Origin: Gemmatimonadota bacterium
Lineage (GTDB): Bacteria > Gemmatimonadota > Gemmatimonadetes > Longimicrobiales > RSA9
Assembly (NCBI GenBank): GCA_019689775.1
Contig: JADGGV010000004.1
Span: 1 to 35,210, forward strand
DNA: 35,210 nt
Reading direction: 5' to 3'
Positions 25,157 through 30,946 of the stretch are shown here, piece by piece (positions within the stretch are counted from its first letter, which is position 1; every line of letters begins with the position of its first letter). Below the pieces are notes generated by a model. It was not told the DNA's origin. It did not search any database and worked only from the letters and a program-made list of their open reading frames with translations. The translations under genes were made by a program, and so were the position numbers.

Positions 25157-25185
25157 AGTATAGCCGCAGGGTCCAGGGCGTGCAA
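25157..25185 (-). promoter_or_regulatory. Promoter of the citrate synthase-icd-pepA operon
   Basis: On the minus strand TTGCAC (25185-25180) and TATACT (25162-25157) are 17 bases apart, a strong sigma70-type match. The predicted start is about 25150, about 150 bases before the citrate synthase ATG. In that leader CTGCCCC just before the ribosome site (25019-25013) is complementary to GGGGCAG near the start (25121-25115). The rest of the 240-base divergent gap shows no clear promoter for the sigma-factor gene. Confidence 0.65.
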
Positions 25186-25238
25186 GGGCAGATGGCTCCC
25201 CCGGTTGGCGTTACCATTCCCGCGGTCCGTCGTCGGAT

Positions 25239-25814
25239 ATGAGCGTAGATCCCCCGGCGCAGAAGGGCACGGACGAGGAAGCGGACGGCGCGGTCGTCGC
25301 CCGAGTTCGCGCGGGAGACCGCGAGGCGTACCGCATCCTGGTGCGCCGCTACCAGGACCTGCTCTACCGCCACGCGCTGCGCGTCGTGGGCGACGGCGAC
25401 CTCGCGGCCGACCTCGTGCAGGGCGCGCTCGTGAAGGCGTACGCCGAGATCCGGCGTTGCCGCGACCCGGAGCGCTTCGGGGCGTGGGTCTTTCGCATCC
25501 TGGTGAACGGATGCAAGGATCACCTGAAGAGCCGCCGGCGCCGGGACGTGCCCCTCGAGGAGGCGCCGATCGCGGCGACGGCCGGACGCGCCGATCCGGC
25601 CCGCGACCTCGACCGGTCGGAGCTGGCGGCGGTGCTCGAGGATGCGCTCGCGCGGCTGCCGGAGAGTCTCCGCGAGGCGTTCCTGCTCAAGCACGTCGAG
25701 GGCCGATCGTACGACGAGATCGCCACGATGCTCGACGCCTCCGTGCCGGCGCTCAAGATGCGCGTGCACCGTGCCCGCGAGGCGCTGAAAGCGATGCTGG
25801 AGGAGGTGCTGTGA
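25239..25814 (+). CDS. ECF-family RNA polymerase sigma factor
   Basis: The 191-residue protein has only region 2 (about 19-100: DREAYRILVRRYQDLLYRHALRVV, DLVQGALVKAYAEI, FGAWVFRILVNGCKDHLKSRRR) and region 4 (about 128-188: LARLPESLREAFLLKHVEGRSYDEIATML, VPALKMRVHRAREAL). This is the pattern of group 4 (ECF) sigma factors. The next gene begins with a one-base overlap (TGATG) and looks like its membrane anti-sigma factor, so the sigma factor is probably held inactive until an envelope signal arrives. No ribosome site is clear upstream of the ATG at 25239. Confidence 0.95.
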   Translation: MSVDPPAQKGTDEEADGAVVARVRAGDREAYRILVRRYQDLLYRHALRVVGDGDLAADLVQGALVKAYAEIRRCRDPERFGAWVFRILVNGCKDHLKSRRRRDVPLEEAPIAATAGRADPARDLDRSELAAVLEDALARLPESLREAFLLKHVEGRSYDEIATMLDASVPALKMRVHRAREALKAMLEEVL

Positions 25815-26464
25815 TGCACCCGGATCTGCAGCGGTACCTGGATGGCGAGATCCCGCGCTCGGCGCTCACGCCCGAGCTGGCGCGCGAGGCGGAGGAGTGG
25901 CGGGAGCTGCTGACCGACCTCGCACGGCTCGGCGAGCCGAAGGCGCCGACCTGGCTGGAGTGCCGCGTCATGGCCGCGCTACCTGCGCGCCCCCGCGACG
26001 CCTGGTGGCGCCGCGCGCTGCGCTGGGCGATCGAGCCGCACACGATCCGGCTCCGTCCCGTGGCCCTCCTGCCCGTCGCGGCACTCGCAGCGCTCCTGGC
26101 CTGGCCGCGCTCGCGGCCGACGGCCACCGCCGCGCCCGACGACGCTGCGGCCGGCGCCGTCGGCGGGACCGATGGCGGCGCGATGGTCTACGTGCAGTTC
26201 GTGCTCAAGGCGCCGCAGGCGCGCTCGGTCGCGGTCGCGGGCGACTTCAACGCGTGGCAGCCCGCGGCCGCCGAGCTTCGCGACGCGAACGGCGACGGCG
26301 TCTGGACCGGGTTCATCCCGCTCCCGGCCGGCGTGCACAAGTATATGTTCGTCGTCGACGGCCAGCGCTGGATCAGCGATCCACAAGCGGAACGCTACGT
26401 GGACGACGGCTTCGGCATGCGCAACGCGCTGATCTCGGTCACACCGCCCGTGAGGTCTTCCTGA
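25814..26464 (+). CDS. Anti-sigma-like membrane protein with a CBM48/AMPK-type glycogen-binding domain
   Basis: A cytoplasmic N-terminal part (1-75), Glu/Arg/Leu-rich and helical (LTPELAREAEEWRELLTDLA), precedes one membrane segment (about 80-98, LRPVALLPVAALAALLAW). After a flexible Ala/Gly stretch comes an extracytoplasmic beta domain (about 125-210). Its sequence (VQFVLKAP.ARSVAVAGDFNAWQP, DGVWTGFIPLPAGVHKYMFVVDG) is that of the CBM48 family found in glycogen-branching enzymes and AMPK beta. The zinc motif HxxxCxxC of ZAS anti-sigma factors is absent, and only one Cys (C50) exists. The anti-sigma role is inferred from position and topology. The sensed ligand could be an alpha-glucan, or the domain may only mediate protein contacts. 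Confidence 0.75.
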   Translation: MHPDLQRYLDGEIPRSALTPELAREAEEWRELLTDLARLGEPKAPTWLECRVMAALPARPRDAWWRRALRWAIEPHTIRLRPVALLPVAALAALLAWPRSRPTATAAPDDAAAGAVGGTDGGAMVYVQFVLKAPQARSVAVAGDFNAWQPAAAELRDANGDGVWTGFIPLPAGVHKYMFVVDGQRWISDPQAERYVDDGFGMRNALISVTPPVRSS

Positions 26465-27615
26465 GGGGACGCGCCGCCCGCAGCGCGGCCGCGCTGGCGG
26501 GGATGCTCGCCCTGGCCCTCCCGGCGGAGGGTCAGGGCGTCTCCATCTGGCTGGACGCCACGGCGGCGCACACGCGGCCGCCCGCCGGGATCGACGGCGG
26601 CGAGGCGGGCCTGTACGGGATCGCCGCCGCGCGGCTCCAGCTCCAGTCGGCCGGCCCGGCCGCGCTCCAGCTCGACGTCGACGGCGGTCGTGGGTCCGCG
26701 GACGAGCCGGCCGGCTGGCTCGAGGCCGAGCTGGCGGGCGACGCCGCGCGCGCCTGGAGCCACGGCGCCTTCGCCCTCCGGGCGTCCGCCTTCGGCCTGG
26801 ACTACACCGAACCGTTCCGGTTCCGCGCCGCCGGCGCCACGCTCGAACCGCGCGTCGCGTTCGCGCTGGGCGATGTCGTCCTCACGGCGCAGGGCGACGT
26901 CCGCCGCGGCTCCTTCCGCATGGACGTCGACACGGGCGCTGCGGCCGTCCACCGTACCGGCGTCCTCTCGGTCACGGGCGGCTCGTTGGCCGTCGCGCGC
27001 ACCGTCGGGCCCGCCGTCATCGAGCTGGCCGGCGAGGGACGGCACGGCGCGCTCAACGGGTGGTTCCGCGGCGGGACGGCGACGCTGACGATCGGCGGCG
27101 AGCGCACGGACGTCAGCGTCAGCGTCCGCGCCTGGGATACCCCGCTGGGGGGCGAGGTCGGCTACGGCATCGATGTCCAGACCCGGCTCGCAGGCGCGCT
27201 TTGGGGCCACGCCCAGGTCGGGCGGGCCACCATGGATCCGCTCTACGGCACGCCCGGCAGCTTCGGCGCCAGCGTCGGCGTGAGCTGGCGGCTGAGCTCC
27301 GGCGCACCCGCGCCGGCGCGCCCACGACCGGTCGTCGAGATCGGCGAGACCGCCGGCGCCGGGCGCCGCGTCCGGTTCCGGTTGCATGCGCCCCACGCGC
27401 ATCGCGCCGCCGTGAGCGGCGATTTCACCGGGTGGCAGCCCCGACCCATGCGGCGCGTGGGCGCCGATTGGCAGCTCGAGCTCGTCGTCCCCGTCGGCTA
27501 TCACCACTTCGGGTTCCTCATCGACGGCCGGACGTGGCTGGTGCCTTCGGACGCGCCCGGGATCGAACGGGACGGCTGGGGGCGCGAAAACGCCAGCTTC
27601 ATCGTCGAAAAGTGA
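26461..27615 (+). CDS. Putative outer-membrane protein with C-terminal CBM48-type domain
   Basis: The start is ambiguous. A signal peptide (RGRAARSAAALAGMLALALPAEGQG) is in frame only if translation begins near 26461, where the single plausible codon is CTG, overlapping the previous stop as CTGA with GAGG upstream. The first in-frame ATG (26503) would cut into the signal. Residues 25-285 alternate hydrophobic and polar strands (GLYGIAAARLQLQS, TATLTIGGERTDVSVSVRAWD, SFGASVGVSWRLS), suggesting a beta-barrel. The last 90 residues are a CBM48-like domain (AAVSGDFTGWQP, GYHHFGFLIDG) like that of the preceding gene. Function is unknown. It may bind or admit glycans. Confidence 0.65.
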   Translation: MRGRAARSAAALAGMLALALPAEGQGVSIWLDATAAHTRPPAGIDGGEAGLYGIAAARLQLQSAGPAALQLDVDGGRGSADEPAGWLEAELAGDAARAWSHGAFALRASAFGLDYTEPFRFRAAGATLEPRVAFALGDVVLTAQGDVRRGSFRMDVDTGAAAVHRTGVLSVTGGSLAVARTVGPAVIELAGEGRHGALNGWFRGGTATLTIGGERTDVSVSVRAWDTPLGGEVGYGIDVQTRLAGALWGHAQVGRATMDPLYGTPGSFGASVGVSWRLSSGAPAPARPRPVVEIGETAGAGRRVRFRLHAPHAHRAAVSGDFTGWQPRPMRRVGADWQLELVVPVGYHHFGFLIDGRTWLVPSDAPGIERDGWGRENASFIVEK

Positions 27616-27668
27616 CGAAATGAACCGTCGCGCGTCTTTGTAGCAGACCGCTTCGAAGAGCAAACGCC

Positions 27669-28430
27669 ATGGTTCGACCGAGGTTCTCCGTCACCCTCCT
27701 CGTGGGGTTATGCGGCGTGCTGGCGCACGCCGCGGCCGCGCAGCAGCCCGGCGCGCTCGCCCGCGCACGGGCGCAGCTCCCCGCCAGCGCCACCGCCCGC
27801 TTCGACGCGATCATGGCGCAGGCGCGCGCCCGTGGCCTCCCGCTCGACCCCCTGGTCGACAAGACGCTCGAGGGCGAGGCCAAGGGCGTGCCCGCCGACA
27901 TGATCCTAACCGTCGTGCAGCGCCTGGCCGGCCGACTGGAGCGAGCCCGTGGACTCCTCGACCGCACGGCGACGCCCGCCGACATCACCGCGGCCGCCGT
28001 CGCCCTCGACCGCGGCGTGCCGGAGCACGCCGTCCGCCGGCTCGCCGGCCGGAAGCGTGCACCCACCGCCCTCGCCCAGGCCGTCGTGACCCTCGGCGAC
28101 CTCGTCCAGGAGGGCGTCCCGGCCGACGCCGCCGCCGACGCCGTCAGCACCCTCGTCGACCGCGGCGCCTCCTCCGCCGACCTCAGGCAGCTCCCCGACG
28201 CGGTCCAGCGTCTCGTGCGCGAGGGCGTCCTGCCGGCACAGGCCGCCGCCGCCGTCGCCCAGGGATTCGGCAATGCCCACGGACCCCCCGGCGGCGGGAA
28301 GCCGGGAGATGCCACACGATCCCGAGGACGGGGGAGCCCGGGGCGACCGCCCGTCGCACCGGGCTCCGGCCCGCCACCCGGAAAAGGGAAGCCGCCCAAA
28401 GGGAAGCCGCCGGGTCACGATCCTCCGTGA
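27669..28430 (+). CDS. Secreted helical protein of unknown function
   Basis: A signal peptide (1-24, ending AHAAAAQQ) is followed by about 170 residues of Ala/Leu/Val-rich helices. These contain loosely repeated units around GVPAD: KGVPADMILTVVQRL, RGVPEHAVRRLAG, EGVPADAAADAVSTLVDRG and EGVLPAQAAAAVAQG. The C-terminal 45 residues are a Gly/Pro/Lys tail (PPGKGKPPKGKPPG). No catalytic motif is visible. It lies 53 bases after the CBM48 outer-membrane gene and probably belongs to the same cluster. The ribosome site is weak (GAAGAG). Confidence 0.7.
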   Translation: MVRPRFSVTLLVGLCGVLAHAAAAQQPGALARARAQLPASATARFDAIMAQARARGLPLDPLVDKTLEGEAKGVPADMILTVVQRLAGRLERARGLLDRTATPADITAAAVALDRGVPEHAVRRLAGRKRAPTALAQAVVTLGDLVQEGVPADAAADAVSTLVDRGASSADLRQLPDAVQRLVREGVLPAQAAAAVAQGFGNAHGPPGGGKPGDATRSRGRGSPGRPPVAPGSGPPPGKGKPPKGKPPGHDPP

Positions 28431-28437
28431 TCCCGGC

Positions 28438-28466
28438 TTGTGATCCATCGTCGGATCGGGTATACT
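28438..28466 (+). promoter_or_regulatory. Promoter of the FeoA-like gene
   Basis: TTGTGA (28438-28443) and TATACT (28461-28466) are 17 bases apart, one of the best sigma70-type matches in the window. The predicted start near 28473 leaves a 140-base leader with two hairpins. Confidence 0.65.
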
Positions 28467-28486
28467 TCAGAAACAAATGGAGCGGA

Positions 28487-28508
28487 TCGGGTCCTCCGAC
28501 GGACCCGA
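28487..28508 (+). other. Leader hairpin before the FeoA-like gene
   Basis: TCGGGTCC (28487-28494) pairs perfectly with GGACCCGA (28501-28508) across a six-base loop. It lies about 15 bases inside the predicted transcript and just ahead of the terminator-like stem. Confidence 0.5.
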
Positions 28509-28511
28509 CCG

Positions 28512-28553
28512 AAGGGCCCCGAGGCTCAGCCGCCGGCTGCGCTCGGGGCCTTT
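28512..28553 (+). terminator. Intrinsic terminator-like stem in the leader
   Basis: GGCCCCGAG (28515-28523) pairs with CTCGGGGCC (28542-28550), with CAGCC/GGCTG continuing the stem inside. The flanking AAG/TTT can also pair with one G-T. TTTCGCTT follows. It is about 40-80 bases downstream of the promoter and 63 bases before the ATG at 28616, so it would act as an attenuator or end a short RNA rather than close an upstream gene. Confidence 0.6.
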
Positions 28554-28615
28554 CGCTTCAACCGGAACCCGAGGGCCTCGAGCGCCCACGATCACTCTCC
28601 CCGCAGGAGCATCGC

Positions 28616-28912
28616 ATGCCGACCGCCTATGCCTCGGAGCCCGTCCGCAGCCTCGCCGCCGCGGATACCGGCGAGGCGATCCAGATCCGCCGCATCCTGT
28701 TCGGTGCACTCCGTGCCCTCTGCGCCGACCTCGGCCTACGTGAGGGCGAGATCGTGCGTTGCCGCGCCGGAACCCCATCGCAGCTCATGCTGGAGACGCC
28801 CACCGGCCGGGTCGTCGCCCTCCAGCGCGACTGGGCTCGCTTCATCCAGGTCAGCAACGCCGCTGCACACCCGCAGGCCGCCGGGCTTCACGCCGAGGTC
28901 GCCCGCGCCTGA
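28616..28912 (+). CDS. FeoA-like small protein
   Basis: This is a 98-residue protein whose middle part (about 24-80: IRRILFGALRALCADLGLREGEIVRCR, LMLETPTGRVVALQRDWARFIQV) resembles the SH3-like FeoA domain of iron-transport helpers and metal-dependent regulators. It has a 20-residue N-terminal lead and an Ala/His-rich tail. The match is by eye and moderate, and no FeoB is nearby. AGGAG is seven bases before the ATG. The gene has its own promoter and an attenuator-like leader, so expression is probably regulated. A role in iron or other metal homeostasis is a guess. Confidence 0.55.
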   Translation: MPTAYASEPVRSLAAADTGEAIQIRRILFGALRALCADLGLREGEIVRCRAGTPSQLMLETPTGRVVALQRDWARFIQVSNAAAHPQAAGLHAEVARA

Positions 28913-28978
28913 GACCGGTCGCGACTGCTCGAGGCGCCGGCCCGGCCACACGGCCCGCGCCCCTCGAGCCGGCCCGGT

Positions 28979-29044
28979 CGACGCCCCGGCCGGCGCGGGC
29001 CCGCCGCAGCCACCTGTGGCTCGCTCGCGCCGGCCGGGGCGTCG
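28979..29044. repeat. Long perfect inverted repeat
   Basis: The 18-base arm at 28980-28997 (GACGCCCCGGCCGGCGCG) is the exact reverse complement of 29026-29043. One more C-G pair flanks it outside, three more pairs lie inside, and an inner AGCCAC/GTGGCT hairpin (29008-29021) caps it. No U tract follows on either strand. It may be a factor-independent barrier, a bidirectional terminator, or a palindromic element. Confidence 0.65.
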
Positions 29045-29060
29045 GGTTGGCGGGCACTTC

Positions 29061-29096
29061 GCACAATAACGCCATTCTTTCCTTGACAAATTGTGC
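29061..29096. promoter_or_regulatory. Possible operator overlapping the DUF4142 promoter
   Basis: GCACAAT (29061-29067) is repeated inverted as ATTGTGC (29090-29096). The right arm overlaps the spacer just after the -35 TTGACA. The position suits a repressor or activator site, but no regulator can be named. Confidence 0.35.
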
Positions 29097-29111
29097 GTGA
29101 GGCCGTATAGG
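29083..29111 (+). promoter_or_regulatory. Promoter of the DUF4142-cupredoxin pair
   Basis: The exact consensus -35 TTGACA (29083-29088) is 17 bases from TATAGG (29106-29111). The predicted start near 29118 gives a leader of about 147 bases. Confidence 0.65.
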
Positions 29112-29264
29112 CAGACGCGGCAAGCGATCCGCGAGACGTCGCGGCGCGGTTAATGCCGCGCGGAGCAGACGCTTGCAGGGCGCGGCGGCTGGTGCGCCGA
29201 CGGCGCCCCCGGGGGGCGGGAGGCTCCCGCCTCCCTCGCTCGCACGGTCGAGACGGAGGGAGAC

Positions 29265-29900
29265 ATGGAGAAGCGAGGGTTGCTCACCTGGTCGGTCACC
29301 GTGGTGCTGATGCTGGGCGTGGTCGCGGGCTGTCGGCGGCAGTCGGAGGAAGGGGCGGCGGCCATGGGCACGCCGGCCGCCGGGGACACGACCGGCGCGA
29401 TGGCGCCGACGGCGCCGCCGGCGGCGACGCCCGCGCCCATGGCGCCGGCGCTGACGGACGCGCAGATCGCGCAGATCGCGCTCGCCGCGAACAGCGCGGA
29501 TAGCGCGAGCGGCGTGCTGGCGGAGGGGAAGGCGGTGGCGGCGGATGTGAAGGCGTTCGCGCGCCGGATGGTGACGGACCACTCGTCGCTGAACAAGCAG
29601 GCGACCGACCTGGCGAAGCGGCTGAACCTGACGCCGGCGCCGTCGGACGCGAGCACGGACCTCCAGAACAAGGCGGCCGACGCGCTGAAGGACCTGCGGG
29701 GGAAGACCGGGAAGGACTTCGACAAGGCGTACATCGACCACGAGGTCGCCTTCCATCAGGAGGTCCTGAACGCGCTGGATCAGCAGCTCATCCCGAACGC
29801 GCAGAACGCGGAGCTGAAGCAGTTGCTCCAGACGGCGCGGATGGGCGTGCAGCAGCACCTGGACATGGCCAAGCAGCTCCAGTCGAAGCTCAGTGTCTAG
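29265..29900 (+). CDS. DUF4142-family lipoprotein
   Basis: The signal peptide ends in a lipobox GVVAGC with C23, so the protein is probably lipid-anchored. A Pro/Ala/Thr-rich spacer (30-65) leads into a helical DUF4142 domain (about 66-207). Family landmarks are NSADSASGVLAEGKA, VKAFARRMVTDHSSLNKQ, DFDKAYIDHEVAFHQEVLNALD and AELKQLLQTARMGVQQHLDMAK. The paired His in DHEVAFH and the HSSLN segment resemble ferritin-like bundles, but the biochemical role is unknown. A GGAGGGAG ribosome site precedes the ATG. The next gene overlaps its end. Confidence 0.88.
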   Translation: MEKRGLLTWSVTVVLMLGVVAGCRRQSEEGAAAMGTPAAGDTTGAMAPTAPPAATPAPMAPALTDAQIAQIALAANSADSASGVLAEGKAVAADVKAFARRMVTDHSSLNKQATDLAKRLNLTPAPSDASTDLQNKAADALKDLRGKTGKDFDKAYIDHEVAFHQEVLNALDQQLIPNAQNAELKQLLQTARMGVQQHLDMAKQLQSKLSV

Positions 29901-30249
29901 CTCGGTGCGGCGGTTCGGCGCGCGGCGGCGGATGTTGCCGCGCGCCGCAGCCATCGGGCTGCTCGTGGCGGCCGCTGCGTCGTGCGCCCGACTGCGCCCG
30001 CGCAGCCACCTGGTACGGCTGCACGACTTCGGGTTCGCGCCCGACTCGCTCGTGGTGGCCGTTGGGGATACCGTGGTCTTCCGGAACGACGACGTCGTAC
30101 CGCACACGGCGACGCGAGTCGGCGGCGGCTGGGACTCGGGGGAGCTGGGCCCGGGCGCGAGCTGGCGACTGGTCGTGCGGCGGCCCGGGGCGGAGCACTA
30201 CTACTGCCGCTACCACCCGGGGATGAGGGGAGTGCTGCGGGTTCGTTGA
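29893..30249 (+). CDS. Cupredoxin (plastocyanin/azurin-like) lipoprotein
   Basis: This small blue-copper-type protein probably carries electrons or binds copper in the envelope. Type 1 copper ligands are visible: H71 (VVPHTAT), C105, H108 and M111 in YYCRYHPGMRG. The N terminus is basic, then hydrophobic, and ends in AAASC with C31, a lipobox-like site. The start at GTG 29893 overlaps the DUF4142 stop by eight bases. GTG 29905 or ATG 29932 remain possible. Co-transcription with the DUF4142 lipoprotein is likely. The electron partner is unknown. Confidence 0.82.
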   Translation: MSSSVRRFGARRRMLPRAAAIGLLVAAAASCARLRPRSHLVRLHDFGFAPDSLVVAVGDTVVFRNDDVVPHTATRVGGGWDSGELGPGASWRLVVRRPGAEHYYCRYHPGMRGVLRVR

Positions 30250-30266
30250 CGGAGCGATCCGCGGAG

Positions 30267-30350
30267 TGCCGGGAGTGGGACTCGAACCCACACGGGGGTG
30301 ACCCCCGGCGCATTTTGAGTGCGCTGCGTCTGCCGTTCCGCCATCCCGGC
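30267..30350 (-). tRNA. tRNA-Leu (anticodon CAA)
   Basis: The acceptor arm GCCGGGA (30350-30344) pairs with TCCCGGC (30274-30268), with discriminator A at 30267. The anticodon stem GCGCA/TGCGC encloses the loop CTCAAAA, giving CAA, which reads UUG. A long variable arm (CGGGGG TCA CCCCCG) and the T loop GGTTCGAGTCC confirm a class II leucine tRNA. No CCA is encoded. It lies 44 bases after the stop of the gene at 30395 on the same strand. A TATCTT at 30379-30374 could be its own -10. Confidence 0.97.
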
Positions 30351-30394
30351 GCGCGGATCGCCTCGAGCACTCAAAGATAACAGCCGGCGCGTGG

Positions 30395-30946
30395 CTACTC
30401 CAGCCCCTTCGGCGGTCCGAGGACCTCCCGCAGGATGATGGCGCGGCGCAGGTCGCGGACGCGGGTCCTGGGCGCCGCCGTCGGTGGCGGCTCCACCGGC
30501 ACCGGCACGGTCGGGCGGACCGACGGGGCGACCGACCCGCCGCCGGCGATCGTGCGCAGCCCACCCCCCGCGGGCTCCTCCAACGACGAGGCTTCCTCGA
30601 GGAGTCGCCCCTCGGCGACCTCCGCCTCCTCGTCCGCCCCGGCCTCCTCGTCGAACCGAGCGGGCGCCGGCCTGGCCGCGGGCTCCGGCGCGGACACCGG
30701 GCTCGGAGAAGACCGCGCCTCGCCCATCAGGATCCGCCAGAAATCGTCGGGGATCGTCACGGCGGCGCTGGACGGGTCAGGGGCGCGAGCACCGGGGAGC
30801 CGGCGCGGGTCGCCGGGCGCATACCGGCGCAGCTCCGGGTGCCGCGGGCGGCCGGCGCGCTGCCCTACCCCACCGGTCTTGCCCACCAGCCGAAGGATGT
30901 TCGCCAGGACGATGAACGCGATGACGACGACGGCGACGCCGCTCAT
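30395..30946 (-). CDS. Single-span membrane protein with conserved-looking C-terminal motif
   Basis: This 183-residue protein has an N-terminal membrane helix (1-20, MSGVAVVVIAFIVLANILRL), a basic stretch, and a long low-complexity Pro/Ala/Glu segment. It ends in LRRAIILREVLGPPKGLE. That kind of ending, LRRAIIxxEILGPP, recurs at the C termini of otherwise unrelated bacterial proteins as I remember it, so it may be a docking motif. The function is unknown. Its start overlaps the floA stop as ATGA, so it is probably made with FloA and could be a partner at membrane microdomains. Confidence 0.7.
   Translation of the reverse strand: MSGVAVVVIAFIVLANILRLVGKTGGVGQRAGRPRHPELRRYAPGDPRRLPGARAPDPSSAAVTIPDDFWRILMGEARSSPSPVSAPEPAARPAPARFDEEAGADEEAEVAEGRLLEEASSLEEPAGGGLRTIAGGGSVAPSVRPTVPVPVEPPPTAAPRTRVRDLRRAIILREVLGPPKGLE

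Larger units (their letters stand above)
28913..29264. other. Gene-free region with large palindrome and promoter
   Basis: No reading frame here looks coding. The left part is extremely GC-rich and palindromic. A first dyad pairs CTCGAGG (from 28928) with CCTCGAG (about 28960-28967), and the long palindrome at 28979-29044 follows. Then comes an AT-richer patch with an inverted repeat (29061-29096) and the promoter at 29083-29111. The last 145 bases are the leader of the DUF4142 gene with further short stems: GCGCGG/CCGCGC at 29144-29161, and a GGGAGG/CCTCCC stem near 29217-29236. Confidence 0.6.

Noticed and set aside
25130..25165. Autoregulated ECF-type promoter (GGAAC near 25136) for the sigma factor
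   Set aside because: The spacing to a possible -10 is short and it overlaps the strong minus-strand promoter, so the match is not convincing.
28477..28743. Reading frame of 88 codons starting almost at the predicted transcript start and overlapping the FeoA-like gene
   Set aside because: It has no ribosome site and Arg/Pro-rich random composition, and it runs through the terminator stem. A leaderless upstream frame is possible, but nothing supports it.
29897..30370. Minus-strand frame containing a Cys/His-rich stretch near 30300
   Set aside because: The stretch is translated tRNA-Leu and the rest is the shadow of the cupredoxin gene.
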